Assembly (NCBI GenBank): GCA_026709505.1
Contig: JAPOSW010000094.1
Location: forward strand, 1 to 64,000
Reading direction: 5' to 3'
From: Gammaproteobacteria bacterium
Lineage (GTDB): Bacteria; Pseudomonadota; Gammaproteobacteria; Arenicellales; Poriferihabitantaceae
DNA length: 64,000 nucleotides
The notes under the pieces are model-generated. The model worked only from the letters and a program-made list of their open reading frames with translations, searched no databases and was not told the origin of the DNA. The translations under genes and the position numbers were made by a program. This document shows, piece after piece, positions 34,770 through 46,375 of the stretch. How positions within the stretch are numbered: the stretch's first letter is position 1; every line of letters begins with the position of its first letter.

Positions 34770-36785
34770 TCAGATTCGAGTTTCGCCAACACCTTGTTCA
34801 AATTCTAGAATCGGTTGATCCACTTCAAGTTTATCGCCGGGCTCCGCAAAGATTCCTGCAACAACGCAAGATTGCTCAGCTTGCAACGAGTTCTCCATCT
34901 TCATGGCCTCGATCACCGCAAGTTCCTCGCCCGGCTTGATCTTTTGTCCGACTTCGACCGATAGTGAAACGAGAAGTCCCGGCATCGGCGAGAGCAGATA
35001 ACGGGAATGATCAGGAGGCGCCTTGACTGGCATCAGTCGATTAAGCCGGGCAGTTTCAGGACGGCAAACCATTACTCGCCCGACATAGGAGTCACAGACA
35101 ATGTCATACCGGAAGTCCGATTTTTCGATCTGGAAACTGATGTCCTTATCACCCACCCTGCCTGCGTATACGGGGTCTGCAATCGTCCAGTCATCGACCA
35201 CTTTGTAAACGCCCTCTTCAAACTCGACGGTAATCCCGTTATCATCTTCATCATGCTGAATCCGGGTCAGGTACTCGATGCCTTCCATGATCACCACCCA
35301 GCTTAAATTGACATGTCGGCCATACCCCTCGATTTGTCCGGATATGGTACCCGCCCGAATATGGTGCCGGTGATGAATGGCTGAAATGGCGCTCATGACA
35401 TGAGGATGCAATGTCGCGTCAATCGGCTCCATGCTGAAGTTATTTGGGTACTTCTTCTCAATGAAGGAGGTATTGAATTTCCCCGAGCGAAAATCAGGCT
35501 TGTTCAGGATTGAGGACAGAAATGCGATATTGGTGTCAACACCACGAATGTAATATCGATTGAGGGAATCATTCATGGCCTGCATCGCCTGTTCCCGGCT
35601 TTCGCCCCACGTAATCAGCTTGGCGATCATCGGGTCGTAGAACATGGAAATTTCTGAACCCTCCTCAATGCCGGTGTCCAGTCTCACGTGCTGCGAGGTC
35701 GGCGGCGCCCGATATTTTCGGATGCGGCCCGTCGAGGGCAAAAATCCCCGACTCGGATTCTCGGCATAAATTCGGGCTTCCATTGACCATCCATTGATAC
35801 CGACATCTTTCTGCTGGATAGTGAGGTGCTCGCCATCTGCAATCCGGATCATCCACTCTACCAGATCAACGCCGGTGATCATTTCCGTGATTGGGTGCTC
35901 AACCTGCAGGCGTGTATTCATCTCGAGAAAATAGAAATTTTTCCTCTCGTCAACCACCATCTCAACCGTTCCCGCCGATTGATAATTGACAGCCTTGGCC
36001 AGAGCAACAGCCTGCTCCATCATTTTGCTTCGGGTCTCATCGTTCAAGAATACGGAAGGCGCTTCCTCCACGACTTTCTGGTAGCGGCGCTGAATGGAGC
36101 ATTCCCTTTCATTCAGTGCTATGGCATGTCCATGCCCGTCGGCCAGCACCTGGATTTCGATATGCCGGGGATTGCTGATGAACTTCTCAATGAAAATCCG
36201 CCCGTCTCCGAAACTTGACTGGGCTTCGCTGGTTGCCCGTTCAAAACCCTCGCGGCATTCGGCTTTATCATGGGCAATGCGCATGCCCTTGCCACCGCCT
36301 CCTGCTGAGGCCTTGATGATGACTGGATATCCGATCTCATCGGCAATTTCAACTGCTCGATCAGCATCTGGAACAACCCCGTCAAATCCGGGAATGGTAT
36401 TAACCCCGGCTTCTGCTGCCAGTTTCTTTGAAGTGATTTTGTCTCCCATGGCACGAATTGCGCATGCCTTGGGACCAATGAACGCAATACCCGCTGCCTG
36501 CAGCTTCTCTGCAAACTCCGCATTTTCGGAAAGGAAGCCATAGCCGGGATGAATCGCCTCGGCACCGCTGTCCTGACAGGCTGCAATGATGCGATCACCA
36601 TTCAGATAGCTTTCCGCTGCCGGCGGTTTCCCGATACAGATTGCCTCGTCAGCCTCGCGTACATGCCGGATATCCCGGTCCGCTTCCGAATACACTGCAA
36701 CAGTAGCGATGCCCATGCGTTTGGCTGACGCGATGATGCGACAGGCAATCTCTCCCCTGTTTGCAATCAGAATTTTCTTGAACAA
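34770..36785 (-). CDS. pccA: Propionyl/acetyl-CoA carboxylase alpha subunit (biotin carboxylase + BCCP)
   Basis: FKKILIANRGEIACRI, IKASAGGGGKGMRI, EMNTRLQVEHPITE, C-terminal VIEAMKMENS biotinyl site. Confidence 0.95.
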   Translation of the reverse strand: MFKKILIANRGEIACRIIASAKRMGIATVAVYSEADRDIRHVREADEAICIGKPPAAESYLNGDRIIAACQDSGAEAIHPGYGFLSENAEFAEKLQAAGIAFIGPKACAIRAMGDKITSKKLAAEAGVNTIPGFDGVVPDADRAVEIADEIGYPVIIKASAGGGGKGMRIAHDKAECREGFERATSEAQSSFGDGRIFIEKFISNPRHIEIQVLADGHGHAIALNERECSIQRRYQKVVEEAPSVFLNDETRSKMMEQAVALAKAVNYQSAGTVEMVVDERKNFYFLEMNTRLQVEHPITEMITGVDLVEWMIRIADGEHLTIQQKDVGINGWSMEARIYAENPSRGFLPSTGRIRKYRAPPTSQHVRLDTGIEEGSEISMFYDPMIAKLITWGESREQAMQAMNDSLNRYYIRGVDTNIAFLSSILNKPDFRSGKFNTSFIEKKYPNNFSMEPIDATLHPHVMSAISAIHHRHHIRAGTISGQIEGYGRHVNLSWVVIMEGIEYLTRIQHDEDDNGITVEFEEGVYKVVDDWTIADPVYAGRVGDKDISFQIEKSDFRYDIVCDSYVGRVMVCRPETARLNRLMPVKAPPDHSRYLLSPMPGLLVSLSVEVGQKIKPGEELAVIEAMKMENSLQAEQSCVVAGIFAEPGDKLEVDQPILEFEQGVGETRI

Positions 36786-36803
36786 CTTACTTGTCTCGAT
36801 CTG

Positions 36804-38360
36804 TTAAAGCGGAATATTGGCATGCTTCTTCCACGGGTTCTTGAGCGACTTGTCCTTGAGCATGGCCAGGGAGCGACAGACCCGCTTTCTGGTAGCATGA
36901 GGCAAGATGACGTCATCAATGAAACCCCGACGGCCAGCGACAAACGGATTGGCAAATTTTTGACGGTATTCAGCCTCTCTCAAGGCGATCTTCTCGGCAT
37001 CTTTGGATTCTTCCCGAAAAATAATCTCTACCGCACCCTTGGGTCCCATGACTGCGATCTCGGCACTTGGCCATGCCAGATTGACATCGCCTCTCAGATG
37101 CTTGGATGACATGACATCATAAGCGCCGCCATAGGCCTTGCGCGTGATCACGGTTACTTTGGGAACCGTGCATTCTGCATAGGCAAACAGCAGTTTCGCT
37201 CCATGGAGAATGATGCCGCCGTATTCCTGGCTCGTCCCGGGCATGAATCCGGGCACATCCACAAAGGTCACGATCGGAATATTGAACGCATCGCAGAATC
37301 GAACAAAACGGGCGCCCTTGACGGAAGCATTGATATCCAGACAGCCTGCCAGTACCAGTGGCTGATTGGCAACGATGCCAACCGTCGAACCCTCAATCCT
37401 GGCAAACCCGGTGACAATGTTTTTGGCATAGTTAGGCTGGAGCTCCAGAAAGTCTTCCTCATCCACCACCTTGTAGATCAATTCCTTGATGTCATAGGGG
37501 TGGTTGGGATTGTCCGGAACCAGAGTATCCAGGGACATCTCGATTCGTTCAGGAATATCCGACGTCTCTCTTATGGGTGGCGGAGACTGATTGTTCAGAG
37601 GCAGAAAGTTGAACAATCGACGGGTCATCATCAAGGTATGGATATCATTGTCGAAGGAAAGATCAGCAACCCCGGAGCGTGTGGTATGGGTGATTGCACC
37701 CCCAAGTTTCTCGGCGGATACTTCCTCGTGGGTAACCGTCTTGACCACATCCGGACCGGTCACAAACATGTAGGAAGTATCTTCAACCATGAGGATGAAA
37801 TCCGTGATCGCCGGAGAATATACGGCACCGCCTGCACACGGACCCATAATCAGCGATAGTTGCGGTATCACGCCAGAGGCCATGACGTTTCGCTGAAAGA
37901 CCTCTGCATATCCGCCAAGTGATGCCACGCCTTCCTGGATGCGGGCACCGCCCGAGTCATTGATGCCGATAATCGGTGCACCAACACTCACTGCCTTATC
38001 CATTATCTTGCAGATTTTTTCGGCATGAGATTCCGATAGAGACCCTCCAAATACGGTGAAATCCTGGCTGTATACGAAAACGATACGATTGTTGATTGTG
38101 CCGTAACCGGCAATGACGCCATCGCCCGGAATAGTTTTGCTTTCCATTCCGAAATCCGTGCATCGATGCTCGACAAAGATGTCCCATTCCTCGAAGCTGC
38201 CCTCATCAAGCAAAACGTCGATGCGCTCACGAGCTGTCAGTTTTCCTTTCTTGTGCTGTGCATCGATGCGGTCTTGACCTCCGCCAAGTTTTGCCAGATT
38301 TCGCTTGCGTTCGAGTTCGTCAATGATGTCCTGCATAGTCCTTCGCCGGGCCCGTTGCAT
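36804..38360 (-). CDS. pccB: Propionyl-CoA carboxylase beta subunit
   Basis: [71 protein letters not shown]. Confidence 0.95.
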   Translation of the reverse strand: MQRARRRTMQDIIDELERKRNLAKLGGGQDRIDAQHKKGKLTARERIDVLLDEGSFEEWDIFVEHRCTDFGMESKTIPGDGVIAGYGTINNRIVFVYSQDFTVFGGSLSESHAEKICKIMDKAVSVGAPIIGINDSGGARIQEGVASLGGYAEVFQRNVMASGVIPQLSLIMGPCAGGAVYSPAITDFILMVEDTSYMFVTGPDVVKTVTHEEVSAEKLGGAITHTTRSGVADLSFDNDIHTLMMTRRLFNFLPLNNQSPPPIRETSDIPERIEMSLDTLVPDNPNHPYDIKELIYKVVDEEDFLELQPNYAKNIVTGFARIEGSTVGIVANQPLVLAGCLDINASVKGARFVRFCDAFNIPIVTFVDVPGFMPGTSQEYGGIILHGAKLLFAYAECTVPKVTVITRKAYGGAYDVMSSKHLRGDVNLAWPSAEIAVMGPKGAVEIIFREESKDAEKIALREAEYRQKFANPFVAGRRGFIDDVILPHATRKRVCRSLAMLKDKSLKNPWKKHANIPL

Positions 38361-38379
38361 ATAGCATTATTTCACTCAT

Positions 38380-40536
38380 TCAGTCTTTGTCAGCAAGCAA
38401 GTCTAACACCCTTTCAGCCGCTTCCGGGATATTCGTTCCCGGGCCAAAGATGGCGCCAACGCCTGAAGCGTACAAGGAGTCATAATCGCTCTCCGGAATC
38501 ACTCCTCCGCAAATCACCTGAATATCCTGGCTGTCCTGCAGCTTGAGCTCTTCCATCACGGCGGGTACCAGGGTACTGTGTCCTGCAGCCTGGGAAGATA
38601 TGCCGATCACATGTACGTCGTTTTCGATAGCCTGCCGGACCGCTTCATCCGGCGTCTGGAACAAGGGGCCGATATCCACATCAAAGCCAATGTCGGCAAA
38701 TGCCGTCGCTATCGTTCTTGCCCCTCGGTCATGACCATCCTGCCCTAGCTTCACCACCAACATACGGGGTTGACGTCCTTCCCGATCGGCAAATTCTGCA
38801 ACCCTTGAGCGCAATGCATGGAAGGCCTCATGGTCTTCAAGAGCGCGTGCATAGACCCCGCCCAGTGATTTTGGACTGGCATTGTAACGTCCATAAACGG
38901 ATTCAAGCATGCTTGATATCTCTCCGAGGGTTGCTCTCGCATGCGCTGCTTCAATTGCTTTTTCCAGCAGGTTATCCTGTTCAGCTTCAGCGGATTTCCT
39001 CAAGCTGTCAAGAGCCCCCTGGACGGCCTCGCTATCGCGTGATGCCTTGATTTTCTGCAGACGCTCAATCTGGGATTTGCGTACCGCATGGTTGTCGATC
39101 ACCCGGATGTCAACCTCCTGCTCCTGTTCGGGTTCATATTGATTAACTCCGACAATCACTTCTTCACCCTTGTCAATCCTGGCCTGCCGCATGACCGATG
39201 CTTCCTCGATTCTGAGTTTTGGCAATCCTGCCTCAACTGCAGTCGTCATGCCGCCCATCTCTTCTACTTCGCCAATCAACTTCTCCGCTTCATGAATCAA
39301 TGAATGAGTCAGGCTCTCAATGTAATACGATCCTGCCAAAGGGTCGACCACACTGGTCATTCCGGTCTCATGCTTCAATATGAGCTGGGTATTGCGCGCG
39401 ATGCGTGCCGAATGTTCGGTCGGCAATGCCAGAGCCTCGTCAAAGGAATTGGTATGCAAGGACTGAGTGCCTCCGAGAATTGCCGCCATGGCTTCGATGG
39501 TGGTGCGCACGATGTTGTTTTGCGGGTCCCTGCTGGTCAAGCTGACGCCGGATGTCTGACAATGTGTCCTCAGGATCAGGGACTTCTGGTTTTTTGGCGA
39601 AAAATGCTGCTGCATGAGCCTGGCCCACAAAGTTCGGGCCGCCCGCAGCTTGGCAATTTCCATGAAGAAGTTCATGCCAATCGCAAAGAAGAAGGATAGC
39701 CTCGGCGCAAATTGATCAATATCCAGACCGCCATCAATGGCTGCACGCACATACTCGATACCGTCAGCGAGCGTATAGGCCAGTTCCTGGACTGCCGTTG
39801 CGCCCGCTTCCTGCATGTGGTACCCGGAAATTGAAACCGGATTGAATTTGGGCATGTCTTTCGCGGTATAGGCAATGATGTCCGAGACAATTCTCATGGA
39901 TGGGCGTGGCGGATAGATATAGGTATTTCGAACCATGAACTCCTTGAGAATATCGTTCTGAAGAGTGCCCGACAGCAATTTGCGCTGTACACCCTGCTCT
40001 TCGGCTGCCACGATATACATGGCCATCACGGGCAGCGCCGCACCATTCATGGTCATTGATACGGACATTTTATCGAGCGGGATTCCATCGAACAGGATCT
40101 TCATATCTTCAACCGAATCAATTGCGACACCGGCCTTTCCAACATCGCCGGTTACCCTGGAATGATCGGAGTCGTAGCCACGGTGGGTTGCCAGATCAAA
40201 CGCTACCGACAATCCGGTCTGCCCGGCAGCAAGATTGCTGCGGAAAAAGGCATTGGACTCTTCGGCTGTGGAAAATCCGGCGTATTGACGGATTGTCCAG
40301 GGTCTTCCGGTATACATGGTTGCCTTGGGACCACGGGTAAAGGGCGGAAATCCCGGCATGCTGTGCAGGTGATCGATCTGCTCCAGGTCCTCGGCAGAAT
40401 AGACGGGCTTGACCAAGATTCCTTCGGGCGTCAGCCATTCAATCTGTTTTGTATCCTTGGCCTTGATTTCGGTGGCGGCAAGGTCTTCCCACTCTTTTAC
40501 TGCTTTCGCTGGATTTTTGTTCTTGTCTTTGCTCAT
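38380..40536 (-). CDS. Methylmalonyl-CoA mutase (catalytic + B12-binding domains)
   Basis: [91 protein letters not shown]. Confidence 0.96.
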   Translation of the reverse strand: MSKDKNKNPAKAVKEWEDLAATEIKAKDTKQIEWLTPEGILVKPVYSAEDLEQIDHLHSMPGFPPFTRGPKATMYTGRPWTIRQYAGFSTAEESNAFFRSNLAAGQTGLSVAFDLATHRGYDSDHSRVTGDVGKAGVAIDSVEDMKILFDGIPLDKMSVSMTMNGAALPVMAMYIVAAEEQGVQRKLLSGTLQNDILKEFMVRNTYIYPPRPSMRIVSDIIAYTAKDMPKFNPVSISGYHMQEAGATAVQELAYTLADGIEYVRAAIDGGLDIDQFAPRLSFFFAIGMNFFMEIAKLRAARTLWARLMQQHFSPKNQKSLILRTHCQTSGVSLTSRDPQNNIVRTTIEAMAAILGGTQSLHTNSFDEALALPTEHSARIARNTQLILKHETGMTSVVDPLAGSYYIESLTHSLIHEAEKLIGEVEEMGGMTTAVEAGLPKLRIEEASVMRQARIDKGEEVIVGVNQYEPEQEQEVDIRVIDNHAVRKSQIERLQKIKASRDSEAVQGALDSLRKSAEAEQDNLLEKAIEAAHARATLGEISSMLESVYGRYNASPKSLGGVYARALEDHEAFHALRSRVAEFADREGRQPRMLVVKLGQDGHDRGARTIATAFADIGFDVDIGPLFQTPDEAVRQAIENDVHVIGISSQAAGHSTLVPAVMEELKLQDSQDIQVICGGVIPESDYDSLYASGVGAIFGPGTNIPEAAERVLDLLADKD

Positions 40537-40811
40537 GACTCATTACTCATGCCTCGGCACCCGTGCCACGAAAATCCCGGACAAATTTCGGCAGGCAGTA
40601 AAGTGGATTTCATCAAAAGGCGCCATATGCGGTTTTTCATAAAATAAATGCGGCTGCTTGCAGCTTATCCATGCCATGAACTACCACGCAACGACTTTTT
40701 CAAGCCAGACTGAATAACCGGTCGACACAGGGCAGCATACTGCATGAACCCATCCATTCACAACATGTGCAACGCATTTCCAGAAAGCATGTTCAGCATC
40801 TCGACAACAGG

Positions 40812-41092
40812 TCAGAGTTCCTCGGCACGAATGCCAAGCAGGCTGCGTTCCTCTCCGCCAAATACCATGCCAATCAGGTGGATCGGTTCCTCAAGGTCCC
40901 GTACTTCTCTGCATAGCCTTTTTCCCGTGTCTGGGCAATGGCACTATCGAGATCTTCCCCAACACCGGACTCGTCATCCGCCATCTTGAATTCAAGGACG
41001 AAAACCTGCCCCCCATGCAGCAGCACCATGTCCGATCGGCCATGGCTCGTGGCTTCTTCCGCCCGAAGGTCAATCCGGGTTGCAGTACTCAT
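40812..41092 (-). pseudogene. C-terminal fragment of an AAA-ATPase-like/PD-(D/E)XK nuclease protein (DUF1703-type), frameshifted
   Basis: RADEATSHGRSDMVLLHGGQVFVLEFK-like nuclease motif; after YAEKYG the expected DLEEPIHLIGMVFGGEERSLLGIRAEEL continues in another frame. Confidence 0.8.
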
Positions 41093-41260
41093 TATCTGCC
41101 TATATTAGCATAGTGGCATGGTGGTTGCGGATTAAGGCTAGGCGTGATTGGTCAGAAACAGTTTCCCGATTGAACCATCCTGCTGAATGAAGCCGGCAAT
41201 CAGGAAAAATCAACATCTCTACCGAACAGTTGTTCCCACGCTTGAGTTCCGGGTCTTTCT

Positions 41261-44032
41261 TCATCGCCTGCGCCTACCCTTTTTCCTGCCCGACATCAGC
41301 GGCTGACACATCTTCTCATACAATCCGAACAGGTGTTCCACCCTCTCCCACTCCGAACCGAATCCTGAACGCTTGTAGAGGCGGTCAACCGCACGGTCCA
41401 GCATCTGATGGACCTGTCGGAGATTCGGAGGCATCGAGTCAGGATCGTATAAATTAGCCAGAGTTGCATTCGGATGAGAAGCCCGTGCATCAAGCACTGC
41501 CTGGGCAAGCGGCTCCAGCCTGGACAGATCCGAGCCTTCAGGAGGCAGAGGAAAAGTATTGTAGACAAGGCCAATGGAGTAACGGTAGCGGCTTTCCAGC
41601 CTCCCGCCTATGTGGCGCAGCCATGCCATGTGCATTGATGATGTAAGCAATGCGAAGTCGGCTAATGACGCAGCAGTAAGCACAAGTGTTGAATCGCTAG
41701 GAACTGAAGGAGGATTCACCCAGCCAATCGGAGCATACTCCCGTTTCTCTGAGCTCACCCGAGGTATCAATAGAAAGGACTCGGTAGGAATGACATTGAC
41801 GTGATAGAGCGTTGGCGTCTCGGCAAGCTTGCGGGTTGGCGCACTCTTGCTGGACTTTCTGTAGTCGCGCACGGCGCGTATCCTTTCCCGCACTTTCGGT
41901 AACTCAGCCAGTATATTCGGAGGTACATCATGCAAAGCAAGAATCCAGCGCTTCCCGCCCTGCAGATATTCCCGTGCTCCAATGAATGGACGGAAAAGCG
42001 ATTCCGACCCGGGCTCTGCCTCAAGAAATGCAGCACGTTCCTGCTTGTCGAAAATATAATGACTGCCGTCGATTGGCTTGGAACCGATAATCAAGCGTTC
42101 CATGCTATTGATTGGGTGACCTTCTTCCTTGATCACAAGGTGAGTATCAGTGAGACCGCCAGCGTCGATCAGGTATGGCGATAAAGCTTTGTGACCGCTT
42201 CCTTCAGGCTCGCCGTTGATATCGGGATAGCTGAAAAGGCGTTTTTCAGGACGTGCTCGTTCCTTTCGGTCTAGCCCAAGAATTACGACATGCACATGCG
42301 CTTTGCCTCTCGCATCCGATCCCCAGGCGAAGGTTCGGTGTGCAAATGCGATTTCCAGACCATATCGATCGAACAGGACCGGCCAAAGCTGGGCGACCTG
42401 CTCCCCCTGTGTAATCGAATTGGTTGCTACAAAACCGATCCGGGCATTGCTGTTTCGAACATAGTCTCCCGCCTTGATGAACCATGCGGCAACATAATCT
42501 AAAGTCCCGACGCTCCGGCCGAGCGCCGCAATGCGGTGCACCTGTTCTCTCTGCTCAGTCGTCTGTAATTTTGCGCCGATGAAGGGTGGATTGCCGAACA
42601 CGAAGGAGCAATCCCTGGAGGGCAGCAGACTCTCCCAATCAGATTCCAGTGCATCCGCATGGATGATGTGCGGTGACTTCTTTAAGGGGATACGTACATA
42701 AACTTGCCCAAATTCCTGGCTCAGCTGATTGTTCATGATGTGATCCATCATCCATAGTGCTGTCTCGGCAATGCGGCCTGGAAACTCCCCGATTTCAATT
42801 CCTTAGAACTGATCAACATCAATTACCGATAGCTCGCTCGCAGCCAGATCGACATTTTTGCGGGGATATATTTCTTTCAGGACCTCAATTTCCAGTTTGC
42901 GTAATTCCCGGTAGGCAATAATCAGGAAGTTGCCGCAACCACAGGCCGGATCGAAGAATGTCAGAATTCCAAGTTTCGCCTGAAACTTGCGAAGTGCCGC
43001 GAGGCGCCCGTGGTCACGACGCACCTTCAACCGCTCGAACTCTCCGTGCAGATCATCCATGAACAGGGGTTCAATCACCTTGAGGATGTTTTTTTCAGTG
43101 GTGTAGTGTGCACCCTGGGCACGACGTTCCTCAGGGATCATTACCGACTGGAACAACGCGCCGAAGATAGCAGGCGAGATATTCGACCAGTTGAAGTTGC
43201 AGGCATCCAGCAGTTTCTCGCGCATTCCAGCGTCAAAGGCCGGGATACGAACCAATCCGTCGAAAAGATCACCGTTCACATAGGGGAAGCGCTGCAAGTC
43301 CTCATCGCGAGTTGACAGGCGATCGCCGTCCGGCGCATTCAGTACCTGAAACAACTCGGCCAGCTTTGACCCCGTATCCGACCCGTCCTGACTGGTACGC
43401 GCTTCAATAAAGTCCAGAAAAGCATCCCGCTCGAATATGCCAGTGTCATCGGCAAACAGGCAGAACACCATCCGCACCAGAAAGACCTCTAGATCATGTC
43501 CGCGATAACCGCACTCGAATAATGCATCATGTAGCCTTCCCACCAGTTCAGCAGCTTCAATATTGACAGGATCCTGGTCGCGGAATATACGGCGTTGCAC
43601 ACCTGCAATAAAGCCGAACTTCTCGACATGATTTGGGAGTTCACGAAGCGCAAAGGAGGTTTTACTACGCTCGCTTAGATCGTGCAGCTCAAATGTCTGG
43701 AAGTCGCTGACAAGTATGTAGCGAGGTCGTTCGTTCTCAGGCAGAGCATCAAAGTACTCTCCGGCTTGTCCATATGCCTTCTCGAGATCGCGCCCTGCAC
43801 TCTTCTGTTCGACGATCAATTCTCCAGGCCAGAATAAATCGATATAGCCAGAGCGGTCGTCAATTTTGACGACATGCTGTTCGTAACGCGCTACCGACCG
43901 CCGCTGGATGCCGAAAACATGGAAGAAATCATTGTAAAAACTCTGCGTCTCTCCCTTCTCATAGGATGCATCTTGCCAATCCTTGGCAAAAGCAGCAGCA
44001 CGTGCTCGGATTTCGTTCCAGGACAGGCGCAT
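41261..44032 (-). pseudogene. MmeI-like (type IIG/IIL) restriction-methyltransferase, interrupted by one in-frame TAA at 42803-42805
   Basis: N-part: YIDLFWPGELIVEQKSAG nuclease, DPACGCGNFLIIAYREL motif I; C-part: SFVFGNPPFIGAKLQ (NPPF) and TRD-like segment. Frame continues across the stop as DVDQF*GIEIGEFPGRIAETALWMMDHIMNN. Confidence 0.88.
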
Positions 44033-44616
44033 TAGGTGGTCCTAGCAGGTAAACCATTGTTCTTTTTGGACATCCGGTAGGACAGAAAGAACTCCTGTAT
44101 TTTATTAACCATTCTGCACATATGGTTGATCGTGCCGGCATGTCGCAAGTTTTTACTTCCTATGAGCTCATTCATATATCGATGATGATATTTCGCACTA
44201 ATCCTGAGGCAAGCACCCTTTTGTTCAGGCTTGATCATCGACAAAATAGACTATATCTGTTCATCAAGCCTCAATCCTGGCATATACTTGATTTCAGCCT
44301 TGTTCGGTCCATCCATGCAAACTGGGATAGTAAGCTGGGCAGTAGCTGTAATTTTCAGTGAAGTTCTCAATTTCTCAACCCAACCTTGTTACAACGGCAC
44401 TGTTCAACGTTATACCATCAAAGCTATGTGGAGTTGCAAATGGTCACCTACGGATATGAACCCCAAAGGATATCTGGGTAAAACTCCTGCAACCAAACCG
44501 GGGAAATACTCAATGCATGATGTGATAACTGTCAGCACTTCCACCAAGAAGTTGCCCCGCATACAAACACTGACCTACATTGGCTGAGATATTGCGTTAT
44601 CATCTTGTCAATGTCA

Positions 44617-44963
44617 TTACGCATGTTTATCGCGTTCAAGATAATGTCTGAGCGCATCGGTAGCGACAGTGTTGAGATTGATTCCTTCACGTCTGGCATG
44701 TTGCATTGCACGGCAATGTAGTTCGCGTCCAGGAAGCACGTTGAAACTTCCTTTCAGCGGTATACCGGGATTGCGGTTTTCGTTCCTACAAAGTTCCAGG
44801 TAATTGTCTACAGACTGCTGAAACGCAGACTCAGGCTCTTCACATCATCGCCTTCATAGGCTACCAAGTCACGGATGAATTCAAGTCGCCCGTGCAACGC
44901 CTCATCCTCATCACTATATTCTACCGAAACAAAGCAGTCCTTGTATTCCAACATTGTGCTCAT
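44617..44963 (-). pseudogene. hicB: HicB-family antitoxin, frameshifted
   Basis: MSTMLEYKDCFVSVEYSDEDEALHGRLEFIRDLVAYEGDDV | frame change | EPESAFQQSVDNYLELCRNENRNPGIPLKGSFNVLPGRELHCRAMQHARREGINLNTVATDALRHYLERDKHA. Confidence 0.82.
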
Positions 44964-45205
44964 ATCTCATCTATCAATATCCGAAATACATCCGTAATGA
45001 CGTATCTCCTGACAATATTGCCGGTAGGCTTATGCAAAATAATTTTGGGTGCGGCGGCATGAATAAAGCGATACCGTGAACCAACTGTCTTGCCGGACTT
45101 TGCTTCACTTTAACCTGCTCCTTCCAGCAGCAAGAACAGCCCATTCCAAGTGAAATCTTTTTGCTTGCTCTTGAATCGCGTTTTCAGCTTGTCTAACCGA
45201 CCCAT
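44960..45205 (-). pseudogene. hicA: HicA-family mRNA interferase toxin with in-frame TAA at codon 32
   Basis: MGRLDKLKTRFKSKQKDFTWNGLFLLLEGAG*SEAKSGKTVGSRYRFIHAAAPKIILHKPTGNIVRRYVITDVFRILIDEI; stop overlaps the hicB start (ATGA). Confidence 0.82.
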
Positions 45206-45246
45206 ATCACTTTTATCCCTTTTCAAATTACAGCATTGCCACAAAT

Positions 45247-45272
45247 AATTGCAACTGTATATAGTTGCAATT
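45247..45272. promoter_or_regulatory. Perfect palindrome upstream of hicA, candidate hicAB operator
   Basis: AATTGCAACT-GTATAT-AGTTGCAATT, 10-bp perfect arms, 41 bp upstream of the hicA ATG. Confidence 0.6.
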
Positions 45273-45424
45273 TTGCAATCCACATCAAACAGAAAATAAT
45301 TAAGGGGCGAGCAGAAGGCGGCGTTTCAATTGGGGTTTGCAGCGTAAATAGGAACTCATTGAACTGTGTTCGGGTCAGTATACTGCGGACATGATTGATA
45401 AGGCCTGGCTGGCTTTTCCATGTG

Positions 45425-45796
45425 TTATCTCTCCGTTGTTGCCAGCGGAACGATGTGCGATCGGAGAATTGTATGGTCTCGGGTAAGAAGAGGAATATCA
45501 TGTATGATGCTTGTAGCAGCGATGATTTCATCCGCTGGATCTCCCCTGAAGTCAAGATTGGTAGAAGCCCTGGCGATTTCAAGATCAATGGGCCAGACGT
45601 GAAGTTGGGCTAGCACATGCTTGACATCGCGGTCATAAAGGTCTATGTCTATCCGCCTGAGTTGGACTAGCTTGGCAAGTTCCCATAACACAATGGCTGA
45701 AACCGACCACCTGTTGCTTGACAACAAGTTCCTTTCTGCCGGGCGCAGGTCGTCTTTTACGGCAAAAATCAGTACATGGGTATCAAGATTCAGCAT
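45425..45796 (-). CDS. PIN-domain toxin (VapC-like)
   Basis: MLNLDTHVLIFAVKDDL...SAIVLWELAKL...DPADEIIAATSIIHDIPLLTRDHTIL. Confidence 0.92.
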   Translation of the reverse strand: MLNLDTHVLIFAVKDDLRPAERNLLSSNRWSVSAIVLWELAKLVQLRRIDIDLYDRDVKHVLAQLHVWPIDLEIARASTNLDFRGDPADEIIAATSIIHDIPLLTRDHTILRSHIVPLATTER

Positions 45797-46001
45797 CCCA
45801 GTCTATATCTGTTGATAGGGTGTTGCCCTCGATTTTCACCTTATGGCACAAGCTGCCAATCAATTCACTATGCTGACGGCCGTAAGGTAGCAGTCGGGCC
45901 ACGGGCTTGCCATGTTTGGTGACTACCAAGCCATCCTGATCGAGACTGTCTAGCAATGCCAAACATTGTTCCTTGAACTTGGCTGCGCCGATTGTTTTCA
46001 T
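45783..46001 (-). CDS. Phd/YefM-family antitoxin
   Basis: MKTIGAAKFKEQCLALLDSLDQDGLVVTKHGKPVARLLP; overlaps toxin by 14 nt. Confidence 0.92.
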   Translation of the reverse strand: MKTIGAAKFKEQCLALLDSLDQDGLVVTKHGKPVARLLPYGRQHSELIGSLCHKVKIEGNTLSTDIDWDAES

Positions 46002-46375
46002 TGCTATGCTCTATAAATATTTGGACATATTATATGACTGGTCAAAATAAATGTCTATATTTAAGATCACCATCCTAATCCGATAACCGAAAACATAAAA
46101 ACACGTCCAGCGACTTGATTGTCGGAGTTTTCGAAAGGCATCAAGCTTCCCCCAACAGCTGATTTCAATGTAGAGCGCCTACTTGTGGCCTATGAAGACT
46201 TGTGCTCATGCAGGGTAATCTGTTGAAGAATCGTGAACAGGATGACCGGCTAATTTTCAAGTGCAAAACCAAGGCAAATCGCAAGCAATGGATTCAAGAT
46301 CTAGTCATCCATGTAAACGAATCAAATTTCCAGTATAGCAGTCCGCTCACTATGTTAAAATCATGAAATAATAAA

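Noticed and set aside
45223-45588. ORF 45223..45588 (-), 121 aa
   Set aside because: Overlaps the well-supported vapC in another frame and covers the operator palindrome; no recognisable motif.
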